Shown: positions 27,303-40,204, counted from the stretch's first letter. The stretch is 64,000 bases of DNA from Persicimonas caeni (GCF_006517175.1 NZ_CP041186.1:2321001-2385000), one strand, 5' to 3'. Notes: generated from the letters alone by a model not told the origin. Program-made: numbers and translations.

Positions 27303-28487
27303 CTATTCGAGCTCCCACGCCACCACGCGCAGCCGACGCTCCACAAAGTCGAGCCCCAGCCGCCCGTCGCGAATCACCGACCAGACGTACACGTCGCAGC
27401 CGTCGCCGATGCCGTCGTCGTTCGAGTCGACCTGGTCCGGGTTGTAGAGCGGCGCGCAGTTGTCCGACGCGTTGCTCACCCCGTCGTTGTCGTAGTCGCT
27501 CTTGCTGGCCTTGAAGGGGACGCTGAAGGTCGTCGTGCCCGCCTTCTCGAGGGTGTTCTGCTCGTCGATGAAGAGCCCGCGCGAGTCGCCCAGGTCGCCC
27601 GCCGAGGCGAACCAGCGAAACTCGAGGCCCTCCGATTCGGGCGGCAACAACTCCTGCTCGGAGCCTTCGGGCGCCGGCGGCCGCCAGGTCTCGATGCTGA
27701 AGGGGTCGACGTCGGAGAGCACTTCGAACGGGATATTGGCGACGATGGGGGTGGGCGCGTCGGCGGGCAATTCGTGCCAGTCTTCGAGCAAATCGGGGTT
27801 GGTCTCGGCCACCCAGTCGAGCTCGTCGCGCACCTTGTCGGCGTCCTCGGGCTTCTCGAGACGAATGCCGATGCCGGTCACGTCGGGGTTTTCGTTCACC
27901 GGCGTCTCGTCGGTGGTCGCCAGCACCACGCGCTTGCGGGCGACGATCTCGTCGTCGGGCGTGGTCGCGACCATGCGCACCGACACCTCGAAGCCCCTCG
28001 AGCAGTCGAGCGTCGGGATGACGCCGCCCAGCCCCGACTGCGCGCCAGCGTCGGCGGCCGCCTGCACGATCGCCTGGCAGAAGCCCGCGATCACCTCGCG
28101 GCTGGCCGGGTACTCGAACTCGACGCTGGGGTCGGTGCCCAGATCGAAGAAGTCGTCGGGCAGCGGCGGCGGCACCGGCTCATCCTCGGGCGCCTGCTCG
28201 GCCAAGATCTCGTTGATCTGCTCGACGGTGACCGGGCACTCGTAGCGATCTTGGACCGACACGCGAAACGGGCACCACTCCCAGCGATAACTGACCTGTT
28301 CGCCGGCCGGGTCGTGGCTCAGCGCGCTGAGCGTGGTCGACTCGCCTTCGTCGAGGGTCACCGGATCTGCCTTGATGGCCAGCACTCGAAACTTGTTGAC
28401 TTTCCAGTAAGGGTCGAAGTCGGGGCCGCAGGCGCCCAGCGCGAGCAGGGCTGCCAGCAGAAGACTCCGAGAAACCACCGCATTCAT
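27303..28487 (-). CDS. Lipoprotein with thrombospondin type-3-like calcium repeat, partner of the TonB receptor
   Basis: 394 aa from the ATG at 28487; starts at 28499 and 28508 are also possible. The lipobox is LALGAC. The middle is Ig-like and unassigned. Near the C-terminus, DYDNDGVSNASDNC and DSNDDGIGDGCD are thrombospondin type-3 calcium-binding repeats. It is transcribed just before the TonB receptor (27-bp gap), which suggests a surface-exposed substrate-binding or plug-lid role like SusD, though there is no SusD similarity (inference). Confidence 0.8.
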   Translation of the reverse strand: MNAVVSRSLLLAALLALGACGPDFDPYWKVNKFRVLAIKADPVTLDEGESTTLSALSHDPAGEQVSYRWEWCPFRVSVQDRYECPVTVEQINEILAEQAPEDEPVPPPLPDDFFDLGTDPSVEFEYPASREVIAGFCQAIVQAAADAGAQSGLGGVIPTLDCSRGFEVSVRMVATTPDDEIVARKRVVLATTDETPVNENPDVTGIGIRLEKPEDADKVRDELDWVAETNPDLLEDWHELPADAPTPIVANIPFEVLSDVDPFSIETWRPPAPEGSEQELLPPESEGLEFRWFASAGDLGDSRGLFIDEQNTLEKAGTTTFSVPFKASKSDYDNDGVSNASDNCAPLYNPDQVDSNDDGIGDGCDVYVWSVIRDGRLGLDFVERRLRVVAWELE

Positions 28488-28559
28488 TGGCCGTCTCATT
28501 GTCGACATTCGTGGTAAAAGTGCGCGAATCCAACGGCCACATCATGCATAACCCGTCGG

Positions 28560-29438
28560 TCAATCTCCAGTGCGCTTTCTCATTAGATGCACCGACAGCC
28601 ACCAGAAGAACGAAGAAAGAGCGGCGAGCCCCGCCATGAGCATCAGGAGTTGGGGGATCTCGATGGGCGCGTTCGGGTCGGCGGCCTCGGGCATGATCTC
28701 GGGCAGGACCACCGCGTTGGTCGTGTTGACCACCGCGTGGGCGACAATCGCGGGGATGAGGCTCCCGCTACGGATGGTGATATGGGCAAAGAACGCCCCC
28801 AAAATGGCCAGGCCGATGGCCGACACCGGGTTGACGTGGAACGCCGAGAACAAGATCCCGTTGACCACCACGGCCACCCCGACCCCTTCGACCTTGCGCT
28901 CCTCCTGCAGGATGGTCCCGCGAAACAACGCCTCCTCGCAGATCGGCGCCGCCACGCACACCCCGATGATCCCGAGCACGCGCTCCACCCCGCTCGCCTC
29001 GAGCAACAACTCGGCGATGCGCTCGCTGTAGGCCTCGGCCGACTCGGCCATCCACGGGCTCAACTCAACCAGGAGCGCGGCGATGGTGTTGGCCAAAAAC
29101 CCCAGCCCGATCGCGGCCAGCGCCAGGGCCACATACGCCCCCACCGACGCCTTCGGCCGCAGGCTCGGCCACCCGGCGGCGGCGTCCTTCGTCACCCAAC
29201 GCCAGATAAACGCCGCCCCCAAAATGGCGACGACCTCGCTGATGATCGTGGTCAGGTGGAAGCCCACCACCTGGAGCACGACCGCGCTGACGAACACGAA
29301 GAACACGAAGCTCAGAAAATAGAGCAGGTAGGCGCCGGCGTTGCTGTTTCGGATGCTGTTGCGGAAGGAGGACACAGGGGGCCTCGTCTGGGGGTTGGGT
29401 ACCTCGTCGGATTTAAGCGCGTTGGGGTTTGATTTCAA
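28560..29438 (-). CDS. CPBP-family intramembrane metalloprotease
   Basis: 292 aa with about seven to eight membrane helices. The CPBP (Abi/CAAX protease-like) motifs are EEALFRG, FSAFHVNP and AHAVVN, giving the Glu/His ligands of an intramembrane glutamic or metallo-type protease. Bacterial members cleave membrane or lipidated substrates, or give bacteriocin immunity. The start is uncertain: TTG at 29438 and GTG at 29375 are both possible and neither has a good ribosome-binding site. Confidence 0.88.
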   Translation of the reverse strand: MKSNPNALKSDEVPNPQTRPPVSSFRNSIRNSNAGAYLLYFLSFVFFVFVSAVVLQVVGFHLTTIISEVVAILGAAFIWRWVTKDAAAGWPSLRPKASVGAYVALALAAIGLGFLANTIAALLVELSPWMAESAEAYSERIAELLLEASGVERVLGIIGVCVAAPICEEALFRGTILQEERKVEGVGVAVVVNGILFSAFHVNPVSAIGLAILGAFFAHITIRSGSLIPAIVAHAVVNTTNAVVLPEIMPEAADPNAPIEIPQLLMLMAGLAALSSFFWWLSVHLMRKRTGD

Positions 29439-29465
29439 GAGTGAACCGTTTGTGGTTGAGGGAAG

Positions 29466-29816
29466 GGGCCTCTCCCTCGATCCCTCTCCTTCCCTTCGCT
29501 TCGCTACGGGTGGAGAGGGCGTTTGGGCCTCTCCCTCGATCCCTCTCCTTCCCTTCGCTTCGCTTCGGGTGGAGAGGGGGGCCTCTCCTCGGTCCTCTCC
29601 TTCCCTTCGCTTCGCTACGGGCGGAGAGGAAGATGTCGTTCAATCGATCTCTGTACAGAGTGCGATATTGCTCTATCGATCTCTGTACAGCGTACGCCAA
29701 GGCAACATCTTCCTCCCCTGCGCGAAGCAAAGCGTAGCGTAGGGGAGGACCGAGGAGGGGACTCCTCCTCCGCGCAGCGAAGCGAAGTGGAGGAGGACCG
29801 AGGAGGAGGACCGCCG
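29466..29816. repeat. Composite palindromic repeat cluster upstream of dnaE
   Basis: Three tandem units of GGCCTCTCC...CTTCCCTTCGCTTCG...GGAGAGG lie at about 29466-29519, 29525-29580 and 29580-29630. A 16-bp direct repeat, ATCGATCTCTGTACAG, occurs at 29643-29658 and 29674-29689. Inverted GGAGGACCGAGGAGG units follow to 29816. GAGGAAGATGT at about 29627 is inverted at about 29705, so the 16-mers sit in a hairpin loop. The gap 29439-29889 has no gene; the dnaE promoter must lie here. Confidence 0.8.
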
Positions 29817-29889
29817 ACATGGACAAATCCCCACCGTCTCAGCTACCATCCCCCCGTCGTAACCAGCCCCCCGACTCCCGACGACAACC

Positions 29890-33447
<3,558 letters not shown>

Positions 33448-33455
33448 TATCGGAG

Positions 33456-33480
33456 CGAGGGCATCTTGCCCTCGTCATTT
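33456..33480 (+). terminator. Possible dnaE terminator
   Basis: CGAGGGCA and TGCCCTCG (33456-33463, 33467-33474) form an 8-bp stem with a 3-base loop, followed by TCATTT. The T-run is weak, so it may act as a Rho-assisted or partial terminator. Confidence 0.5.
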
Positions 33481-33507
33481 CGGTGCGTTTGGGTGCGCGA
33501 CGTCCTC

Positions 33508-33748
33508 CCCCCCCAGCTCCGCTTCGCTACGCAGGGGGCTATCAAAATTTGGATTCCGCCCAAGGGCTCCAGGTGGCGAGGGTCTTTGGTTTGCGTGAGG
33601 CGCACGCCACCTGAAGCTCCCAGGCAACTCCCTCCAACGAGCACGCGATACCGAACGCGCAAGGCCGCCGCACGGCAAGCTCGCAGAGCGTAACCGCGAT
33701 TTGATAGCCCCCTGCGCAGGGAGCGCGTAGCGCGACCGGAGCTGGGGG
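33508..33748. repeat. Palindromic element containing the first 110-bp direct repeat
   Basis: The left arm 33511-33546 (CCCCAGCTCC...GCAGGGGGCTATCAAA) is the inverted form of the right arm about 33701-33748 (TTTGATAGCCCCC...GGAGCTGGGG). Bases 33639-33748 match 36256-36365 with three differences in 110. No gene is present in 33448-33785. The two copies are in the same orientation and bracket the lipoprotein gene. Confidence 0.85.
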
Positions 33749-33785
33749 GCGCGACAAACCTGCAAGGCAAACATCAAAAAACAAC

Positions 33786-36173
33786 CTACCTCGCCACGTC
33801 ACACCCCTCGCGCAACACCATCAGCCGATCTTCCAGATACGCGTGGTTGACGTACATCAACGTCGGATCTTCGCCCAACCACCAGACCGTGGCCGTTCCG
33901 TCGGCCTGCACCGACGTTCGGTAGCGGCCGAGCGCGGTGCGCGCCACGATATACTGGGGCCCCTCGCCGGGCCACGGCTCGCCGCGCAAGGTCAGTTGCA
34001 CCTCGGCGTGATGCAGCGGCAGGTCCCACGACAGGTCGCCGTCTTCGGCGACTTCGACCCATCGAGTCAGGCCGGGCGCATGGCGGTAGCGTCGATGGTT
34101 GGTAAGTCCGCCCAGGGAGAGGTCGAAGCGATATTGACCGGGGAACGCGTCGAAGGCGAAGCCGGTCGGTCCAGTCGCGGCGAACTCGAATGCGGCGGAC
34201 TCTCTATCGTGGTGCGCGCGCGGATAGTGAACCCGCAGCGGGCCGTGGAAGACGGACGTCTCGTCTGAATATGTCTCGCCCACATAAGGCGAAAACGCTT
34301 CAGCCGCCGGTATCGCCCCGCCATCGGCGGTCAGCTCGCCGGACACACGCACCACCTTCATGTCGAAGTCGCGAGTCATCTCCTCGTCGCCCACCTCCAG
34401 GTATGGGTCGAGGACATACCCTCCCGGAGGCAGCGCATCACTATGGGGCGCCTCCAGCGACGTCGGCAGGCCTCCATAGAGGACCACACGGTAGATGCCC
34501 GGGCGGATCTCGACCTCGTATTCGGCTTCCCCAGCCGACGACAAGACCGACCCCAACCGCTGCGCCGTCGCCACGCGCCAGCAGGTTCCGCGCTCACCGC
34601 TCAAACATTCGAAGGCCACGTAGCCACGCATGTCGTCGCCGAGGGTGTTGTCGGGCATCGGGGCGCCGTCGACGGTGATCGTGCCGTGCACCTTCGTTCG
34701 CACGTCGATATCGCCGAGATCGACGAGCAGGTCGTCGATCGGCGTGTTGCCCACCTCGAGTTCACGCAGCGTGGTGCGCGGCAGATAGGAGGCTCGATCG
34801 CCTTCGTATTGGTCGATGGCGACCGCGTAGTCGCCGGGTGGCAGCACCGTCTCGAAGCGGCCGTCGACGACGCTCGCCGTGTGCCACAACGGGGACCCAC
34901 CGCGGCGGGTAAACCACACCATCGGCGGCACCTCTTGGTCCGGGACCGGCTCGACGCGGCCCCGCACGGCCACCAGCCCCTCGCCGAGGGTCATCTCGAT
35001 ACGTTCGTCGCCGGCGAGCGAGAAGGTCTGAGTCTCGACAAGGGTGGGGTCTTCGCCCAACCCACCAACCCAGGCGCGCAGCTCGTAGTCACCGGCGACG
35101 AGTGTCTCGCTGAATTGCCCGTCGTCGAGAAAGAGCTCGACGAGTGGCTCGTCGCGACCCTCGATGCGGATTTCGACCATCGTCATCAGATCTTGCGGCA
35201 GGTCGTCTCGCAAGCGCACCTGCCCCGACACCGTGGCCAGATCGACGGGCACCGTCCACGAGGTATCCTCGTCGACGGTACGCGGCCCGTCGAGCAGCAT
35301 GCCCGAGAGAGTGCGCACTCGATAGGTGCCGGGGAGCACCGTGAGGGTCATCGGCTCGTCGTAGTGGGTCTTGGTGATCACCTCGACATAGCGCTCTCCC
35401 GACGTCGTCTGGGCGAGCCGCTCGACAGTCACGGCACGGAGCGCCCCGCTCTCGCGAAGGCGCTGCGAGACGTCCAACGACATATCGAGGTGAATGGGTC
35501 CGGAGACGTCGACGTCGAGGGTGCGCTCACCGGCGACGACCAAGTCGGAGGCGACCCACTCCCCGTGCGCGAAGATGACGGGCGCAAAGCCTTCGACGCC
35601 AGTCACATAGACGTCGTAGGTCCCCGGGTGGAGCTCCACCTGGTAGCGGCCCTCCCGGTCGGTCAAGACGTCTACCCGCGCCCGGAACTCACCGCGGTTG
35701 GCTCGGTTGATAAAGCGAAGCTCGGCCATCGGCTCGCGTCCGGTCAACGGCTGCCCGTCCATACGAACTTGGCCGCTGACGACATGCCTTTGAATGTCGA
35801 AGGAGAGCGACTCGCCGGCCACCGACTCGCTGGCCTCGGCTCCTTGGGCGCAGATCGACTCGCACCGCCCCTCCACGCAGACCTCGTCGTCGGAGCAATC
35901 GAAGCAGGCCGAAGGAGCCTGTCCGTTCCAGTCCGGCACCCCGGAACATTCACTGACGAGGTAGCCGGTACACGACGCGTTGCAACGCAACTCACCGCCC
36001 GAGAAGCCAAAGCTCTGGCAGTCGCGCCCGCCCAACTCCACCCCGTCGCAGGCTTCATCCCCGCTGACGCGGCCGTCTCCACAAAATCCCGAAGACCTCG
36101 ACGCGTCGTCGCACCCGGCGAGCACCCACAACACGACCGCGACCGACAACGAGCAGACAATTCGAGCAAACAT
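33786..36173 (-). CDS. Large lipoprotein of repeated carboxypeptidase-regulatory-like beta domains
   Basis: 795 aa from the ATG at 36173 (MFARIVCSLSVAVVLWVLAGC, lipobox Cys21); open frame further upstream is repeat sequence. After the anchor comes a DUF4215-like Cys-rich module (FCGDGRVSGDEACDG...CNASCTGYLVSEC) and CFDCSDDEVCVEGRCESIC. At least four beta-sandwich repeats follow, of the form VSGQVRxxGxPL...GRYQVELHPGTYDVYV, VSGQVRLRDDLP, VRGRVEPVPDQEVPP and VHGTITVDGAPMPDN. It is probably a surface stalk or carbohydrate/peptide-binding protein. It stands alone between two 110-bp direct repeats and has no enzymatic motif. Confidence 0.82.
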   Translation of the reverse strand: MFARIVCSLSVAVVLWVLAGCDDASRSSGFCGDGRVSGDEACDGVELGGRDCQSFGFSGGELRCNASCTGYLVSECSGVPDWNGQAPSACFDCSDDEVCVEGRCESICAQGAEASESVAGESLSFDIQRHVVSGQVRMDGQPLTGREPMAELRFINRANRGEFRARVDVLTDREGRYQVELHPGTYDVYVTGVEGFAPVIFAHGEWVASDLVVAGERTLDVDVSGPIHLDMSLDVSQRLRESGALRAVTVERLAQTTSGERYVEVITKTHYDEPMTLTVLPGTYRVRTLSGMLLDGPRTVDEDTSWTVPVDLATVSGQVRLRDDLPQDLMTMVEIRIEGRDEPLVELFLDDGQFSETLVAGDYELRAWVGGLGEDPTLVETQTFSLAGDERIEMTLGEGLVAVRGRVEPVPDQEVPPMVWFTRRGGSPLWHTASVVDGRFETVLPPGDYAVAIDQYEGDRASYLPRTTLRELEVGNTPIDDLLVDLGDIDVRTKVHGTITVDGAPMPDNTLGDDMRGYVAFECLSGERGTCWRVATAQRLGSVLSSAGEAEYEVEIRPGIYRVVLYGGLPTSLEAPHSDALPPGGYVLDPYLEVGDEEMTRDFDMKVVRVSGELTADGGAIPAAEAFSPYVGETYSDETSVFHGPLRVHYPRAHHDRESAAFEFAATGPTGFAFDAFPGQYRFDLSLGGLTNHRRYRHAPGLTRWVEVAEDGDLSWDLPLHHAEVQLTLRGEPWPGEGPQYIVARTALGRYRTSVQADGTATVWWLGEDPTLMYVNHAYLEDRLMVLREGCDVAR

Positions 36174-36255
36174 CACGCACCCCAAATTATGGCGGGAGGT
36201 TGAAATCGCCCGACTATAGCGATTGCGGGGGGTGGGGGCAAATGGTTGGGGGGCA

Positions 36256-36365
36256 GAGCACGCGATACCGAACGCGCAAGGCCGCCGCACGGCAAGCTCG
36301 CAGAGTGTAACCCCGATTTGATAGCCCCCTGCGCAGGGAGCGCGTAGCGCGACCGTAGCTGGGGG
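36256..36365. repeat. Second copy of the 110-bp direct repeat
   Basis: From GAGCACGCGATACCG to AGCTGGGGG this is 97% identical to 33639-33748 (three substitutions). It begins 83 bp upstream of the lipoprotein start codon at 36173. Unlike the other copy it has no inverted left arm. Confidence 0.9.
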
Positions 36366-36445
36366 TGTGCAGAACGCATAAGCGCTCACAAGCCCTTCAG
36401 CGCAATATCGACCGCGCCAAGGAGCGTTCGCGAGCCCTCGAAAGA

Positions 36446-36630
36446 GCGGTCGACCGCGACGCTGTGCGTTCACGAACGTCGCGTGGAGCGGTCGACCGCA
36501 CAAAAAAGGGCTCGCGAGGCCTCCATCGGTCGGTCACCCGAACCGGGGGAGGGCTCGCGAGCCCAAAAAACTGCGGTCGATATCGCTCGAAGGTGTTCTA
36601 GAGCGTTTCCGAGACCGGTCGACCGGTCTC
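36446..36630. promoter_or_regulatory. Cluster of perfect GGTCGACC-centred palindromes
   Basis: GCGGTCGACCGC occurs at 36446-36457 and 36488-36499. A perfect 20-bp palindrome, GAGACCGGTCGACCGGTCTC, lies at 36611-36630. A diverged half is at about 36655 (GCGGTCGACACTG). GGGCTCGCGAGCCC (36551-36564) is a further palindrome, with related halves at about 36427 and 36508. This resembles clustered operator sites, but it could be a repeat family. The gap 36174-36680 holds no gene. Confidence 0.5.
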
Positions 36631-36680
36631 CGAAGTGTTCTGACACACTCGTAGAGCGGTCGACACTGAACGCCCGTTCA

Positions 36681-37505
36681 CTACTCGCCGGGCTCGGGGT
36701 CGGTCACGTCGTCGACCGGGTCTTCGACGACGTCTTCGCCGGTTTGCGGGTCGACGTCGGGAAGGAGGCCGGAGCCGCGGTTGCGTTTGTAGAACGCCGC
36801 CGCCCGGTCGTTCTGGATGGCGAACGGGCCCAACACGGCGCTGCGCGCCTCCAAGTCGGCCTGGCCGGGGGTCGGCCAGGTGCCGTTGACCCGGTGGATG
36901 GCCTCGATCATCTTCGCCTCGATCTCGTCTTCCATCTGGCCAAGCTGCTCGGTGGTGGGGGCGGCCTCGGTGTCGACCTGGGAGCTCATCGCCTCGCGGA
37001 AGGCGGCGAAGTCCTCTTTGAGCACGGTGAACGACGCCTCCAGCCCGCAGGTGCGGATGTCGGGCAGGTGGTTGGCTTCGAGCTCGGCGATGATGGAGCT
37101 GAGCATCGCCTCCTCCTCCTCGCGGGTGGCGTTGGTCACCGAGTACACCTCGACGTCCAGGGGGCCTTCGAGCAGGTTGTGGGCCGACTGGCCGCGCGGC
37201 GAGTCGGGGCCGTGGTCTTCGAGCTCCATCTCGGTGCGGCTGACGAAATTCGAGAAGCTGCGGTCGACCTTTTTGTCGCGCACGTTCAGCTGGGGGTCGG
37301 CCTTGGTGTTGCGCGCGGCCTTCCAGGCGCGCTTGGCGGTGGTGTAGTCGACGGTCATCTGCAGAAGTTGGTCGAAGGTGTCGACCACGGGCGCCGGGGC
37401 GCCGACGTCCTCGGCGGCCTCCACGGCGCGGCGAGCCGCCCACTGCACCCGCGACGGCGGCAGCTTGTAGGACGTGAAGAATTCGCTGATCGGAACAATA
37501 CGCAT
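36681..37505 (-). CDS. Hypothetical helical protein, unknown function
   Basis: 274 aa from the ATG at 37505, with a very good site (GGAGGGG) upstream; the ATG at 37574 is less likely. No signal peptide or membrane segment. The sequence is mostly charged helices, for example VDYTTAKRAWKAARNTKADPQL and TREEEEAMLSSIIAELEAN, ending in an acidic tail (DVVEDPVDDVTDPEPGE). I recognise no domain. It lies 150 bp upstream of the hybrid kinase gene's stop on the same strand. The downstream side faces the palindrome cluster. Confidence 0.75.
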   Translation of the reverse strand: MRIVPISEFFTSYKLPPSRVQWAARRAVEAAEDVGAPAPVVDTFDQLLQMTVDYTTAKRAWKAARNTKADPQLNVRDKKVDRSFSNFVSRTEMELEDHGPDSPRGQSAHNLLEGPLDVEVYSVTNATREEEEAMLSSIIAELEANHLPDIRTCGLEASFTVLKEDFAAFREAMSSQVDTEAAPTTEQLGQMEDEIEAKMIEAIHRVNGTWPTPGQADLEARSAVLGPFAIQNDRAAAFYKRNRGSGLLPDVDPQTGEDVVEDPVDDVTDPEPGE

Positions 37506-37654
37506 ACATCCCCTCCATCTGGCATCGCGCAGCTCTGCCGGGAGCATGCCTATCACGCCCCCGTGTCGCTGCATCTCTTTATTGACGTAACGACACCGTA
37601 GCAGATGCTCGCCGAGGGCTCCACGCCCGTTTTACCCGCCCTCTTCCTCCCCCT

Positions 37655-40204
37655 TCACGACTCCAAAACCCCCGCCAACACCTCACGCAGCTCCGACGGC
37701 GCGATGGGCTTGCGCATGATCGTGTGCGCCGAGGCGCCCGCGGCGCCAAGGTCGTGCTCGTCGCTGTAGCCGGTCAGCAAGAGCACGGGCAGCTCGGGGG
37801 CGAGGTCTTCGAGGCGCTCCAAGAGCTCGAGGCCGTCCATCACCGGCATGATGATGTCGGAGACGACCGCGCCGATGCGCTCGCGGTGGTCGCCCCAGAT
37901 GTCGAGGGCGTCGCGGCCGTTGCTGGCGACCAGCACGTGGTAGCCGCCGCGCTCGAGTCCGCGCACCAGACTTCGGCGCACCAGGGGGTTGTCGTCGACG
38001 AAGAGGAGCGTGGCCCGGTCGTCGGCGGCGCGGACGGTCGCGTCGGGGGTCGGTTCCTCGCCGGCGCGCTGCTCGGGGGTCGCCTCGGGCAGCCAGATGG
38101 TGAATTCGCTGCCGCGGCCCGGGGTGCTGGCCACGTCGATGTAGCCGCCGCTCTGGGTGACGATGCCGTGCACGCTGGCCAGCCCCAGCCCCGTGCCCTT
38201 GCCCTCCTCTTTGGTGGTGTAGAACGGCTCGAAGATCCGGTCGATGATGTCGGCCGGGATGCCCACGCCGTCGTCGTGCACCGAGATGACGCCGTAGCGT
38301 CCCGGCGCGAGCTTCCCGGGCGCGTGTTCGCCCAGGGTCTCCCAGCGGCTGTACAGCTCGATGCGTCCCTCGCCGTCGACGGCGTCACGGGCGTTGAGCA
38401 CCAGGTTCATGATCACCTGCTCGAGCTGGCCCGAGTCGACGAAGACCTCCAGGTCGCCGGCGTCGAGTTGGATGTCGAGGTCGATGGGCGCGTCGATGAC
38501 CCGACGGCACAGCTTGGCAGTACGCTGCACGACCGAGTCGAGGTGGACCACCCTCGATTCGAGCACCTGCTGGCGGCTGAACGCCAGCAACTGGCTGGTC
38601 AGCGCCGCCGACTGCCCGGCGGCCTCGTGGATGTCGACGGCGTCGACGCGGCGGGGATCGTCGGCCGCCAGATCTTCGAGCAGAAAGCTCGAGCACGCCG
38701 AGATGACGTTGATCAGGTTGTTGAAGTCGTGGGCGACGCTGCCGGCCAGCCGCCCCAGGGATTCCATCTTCTGGGCGCGCCACAACTGCCGGCGCGTGGC
38801 CTCGAGCTCGCGCTGGGCGCGCCGCTCCTCGGTGCGGTCGCGCAAGATCGCCTGGATCACTTTGCGATCGCCCAGGTCGATCAAGGCCGAGGAGTTCTCC
38901 ACGATGATCTCGCGTCCGTCGGCGCGTGTGAAGGTCACATCGTAGAGGGCCGGCTCGCCCTGCTTCCAGCGCTCCCACTTCTCCTGGGTGGCCTCCAGCT
39001 CTTCGGGCGCGATGAACTCCGAGAAATGCGAGCCGCGCAGCCGCTCGAACGTGGTCCCGAACATGTCCACCATGCGCTGGTTGCAGTCGATGAGGTACCC
39101 GTCGAGATCGGAGATGACGATGGCGTCGGTGGAGTTCTCGAACAGCACGTCGTACTTGAGTTGGGTGAGCGTGAGCTCTTCGCCGGCGGCCAGGTGGCGC
39201 TCGCGAAAGTGCTCGACGCGCTCGGCGAGCCGCTGCTGCTCGCGCATCTGCTCGCTTACGTCCCGGGTCACCCCGGAGATGCTGTGGGGACCGGAGTCGT
39301 TCTCGACGACGAAGGCGCTACTGCTCACCCACTTTTGGACGTCCCCTTGTGCGTCGACCAACCGGTAGACGAGGCTCATCTCCTGGCCCGAGGACAGGTC
39401 GGCGATCGCGTCGGCCAGCTCGGCGCGGTCGTCGGGATGCACCTGCTCCAACCACCAGTCCGGCTCGTCGAACCACTGCTCGCGCGAGATCCCCCAGACC
39501 TTCTCGATGGCGGGGCTGACGTAGATGGCCTCCTTGAAATCGGCCGATCGAATCCAGAAGACATCGGAGAGGTGGGCGGTGAAGCGGTCGAGCGCAGCGC
39601 TGACGGCCAGACTCTCGGATCGCTGCCTGGCGAGTTGGTCTTCGGTCTGGTCGGCGCGTCGTCGCGAGCCGCGCAGGCGCAGAAACTGCTCGAGTTGACG
39701 GGTCAGCGCCTGCATCGCCTCGATCTGCGTGGCGCTGAGCTGTCGGGGGCGGGTGTCGAAGACGCACAAGGTGCCCACCGCGACCTCGTCGAGCGTGATC
39801 TGAAAGCCGGCGTAGAACCGGATATGGGGAGGCCCGACGACGAAGAGGTGCTCTCGAAACCGCTCGTCCTCCCGGGCGTCCTCGACGATCAGGGGCTCGT
39901 CTCGACGCAGCGCATGCTCGCAGAACGACCCCTCCCGCCCGGTGTGCTCGACGGACAAGCCCTTGCGGGCCTTGAGCAAATGGCGCTCCTTGTCCGGCAG
40001 TGAGCAGGCCGCCATGGGCACCTCGCACAGGATGGAGGCCAATTCGACGATATCGTCGAAGGTCTGCTCGGACTCGATGTCGGGCAACTCCAGCTCGGCC
40101 AAGATGGCCAAGCGCTGCGCTTCCTTGTCGAGCAATGATGGTTCGTCGAGCAATGATGGTTCGTCGAACGGTGACTGCGAAGAGGGATTGCGATCGTCTG
40201 ACAT
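37655..40204 (-). CDS. GAF-PAS-PAS hybrid histidine kinase with C-terminal receiver
   Basis: 849 aa from the ATG at 40204 (MSDDRNPSS). Order: GAF domain (about 25-190), PAS 1 (DVFWIRSADFKEAIYVSPAIE), PAS 2 (DAIVISDLDGYLIDCNQRMV), a HisKA-type dimerisation region with GSVAHDFNN (His492), and HATPase_c with NLVLNARDAV, DDGVGIP and KGTGLGLASVHG. The receiver has acceptor Asp in VVSDIIMPVMDG (about 783). No transmembrane segment: a cytoplasmic sensor. No separate output regulator is adjacent. The next gene upstream is a close paralogue. The N-terminus has a short EPSLLD tandem repeat. Confidence 0.93.
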   Translation of the reverse strand: MSDDRNPSSQSPFDEPSLLDEPSLLDKEAQRLAILAELELPDIESEQTFDDIVELASILCEVPMAACSLPDKERHLLKARKGLSVEHTGREGSFCEHALRRDEPLIVEDAREDERFREHLFVVGPPHIRFYAGFQITLDEVAVGTLCVFDTRPRQLSATQIEAMQALTRQLEQFLRLRGSRRRADQTEDQLARQRSESLAVSAALDRFTAHLSDVFWIRSADFKEAIYVSPAIEKVWGISREQWFDEPDWWLEQVHPDDRAELADAIADLSSGQEMSLVYRLVDAQGDVQKWVSSSAFVVENDSGPHSISGVTRDVSEQMREQQRLAERVEHFRERHLAAGEELTLTQLKYDVLFENSTDAIVISDLDGYLIDCNQRMVDMFGTTFERLRGSHFSEFIAPEELEATQEKWERWKQGEPALYDVTFTRADGREIIVENSSALIDLGDRKVIQAILRDRTEERRAQRELEATRRQLWRAQKMESLGRLAGSVAHDFNNLINVISACSSFLLEDLAADDPRRVDAVDIHEAAGQSAALTSQLLAFSRQQVLESRVVHLDSVVQRTAKLCRRVIDAPIDLDIQLDAGDLEVFVDSGQLEQVIMNLVLNARDAVDGEGRIELYSRWETLGEHAPGKLAPGRYGVISVHDDGVGIPADIIDRIFEPFYTTKEEGKGTGLGLASVHGIVTQSGGYIDVASTPGRGSEFTIWLPEATPEQRAGEEPTPDATVRAADDRATLLFVDDNPLVRRSLVRGLERGGYHVLVASNGRDALDIWGDHRERIGAVVSDIIMPVMDGLELLERLEDLAPELPVLLLTGYSDEHDLGAAGASAHTIMRKPIAPSELREVLAGVLES

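Noticed and set aside
24321-28517. 1398-codon open frame on the plus strand
   Set aside because: Antisense shadow of the TonB receptor and lipoprotein genes; composition is Arg/Val/Gly-rich with no family motif, whereas the minus strand reads as complete domains.
33786-36503. N-terminal extension of the lipoprotein to 36503
   Set aside because: The added residues come from the 110-bp repeat and palindrome region; the signal peptide and lipobox begin at 36173.
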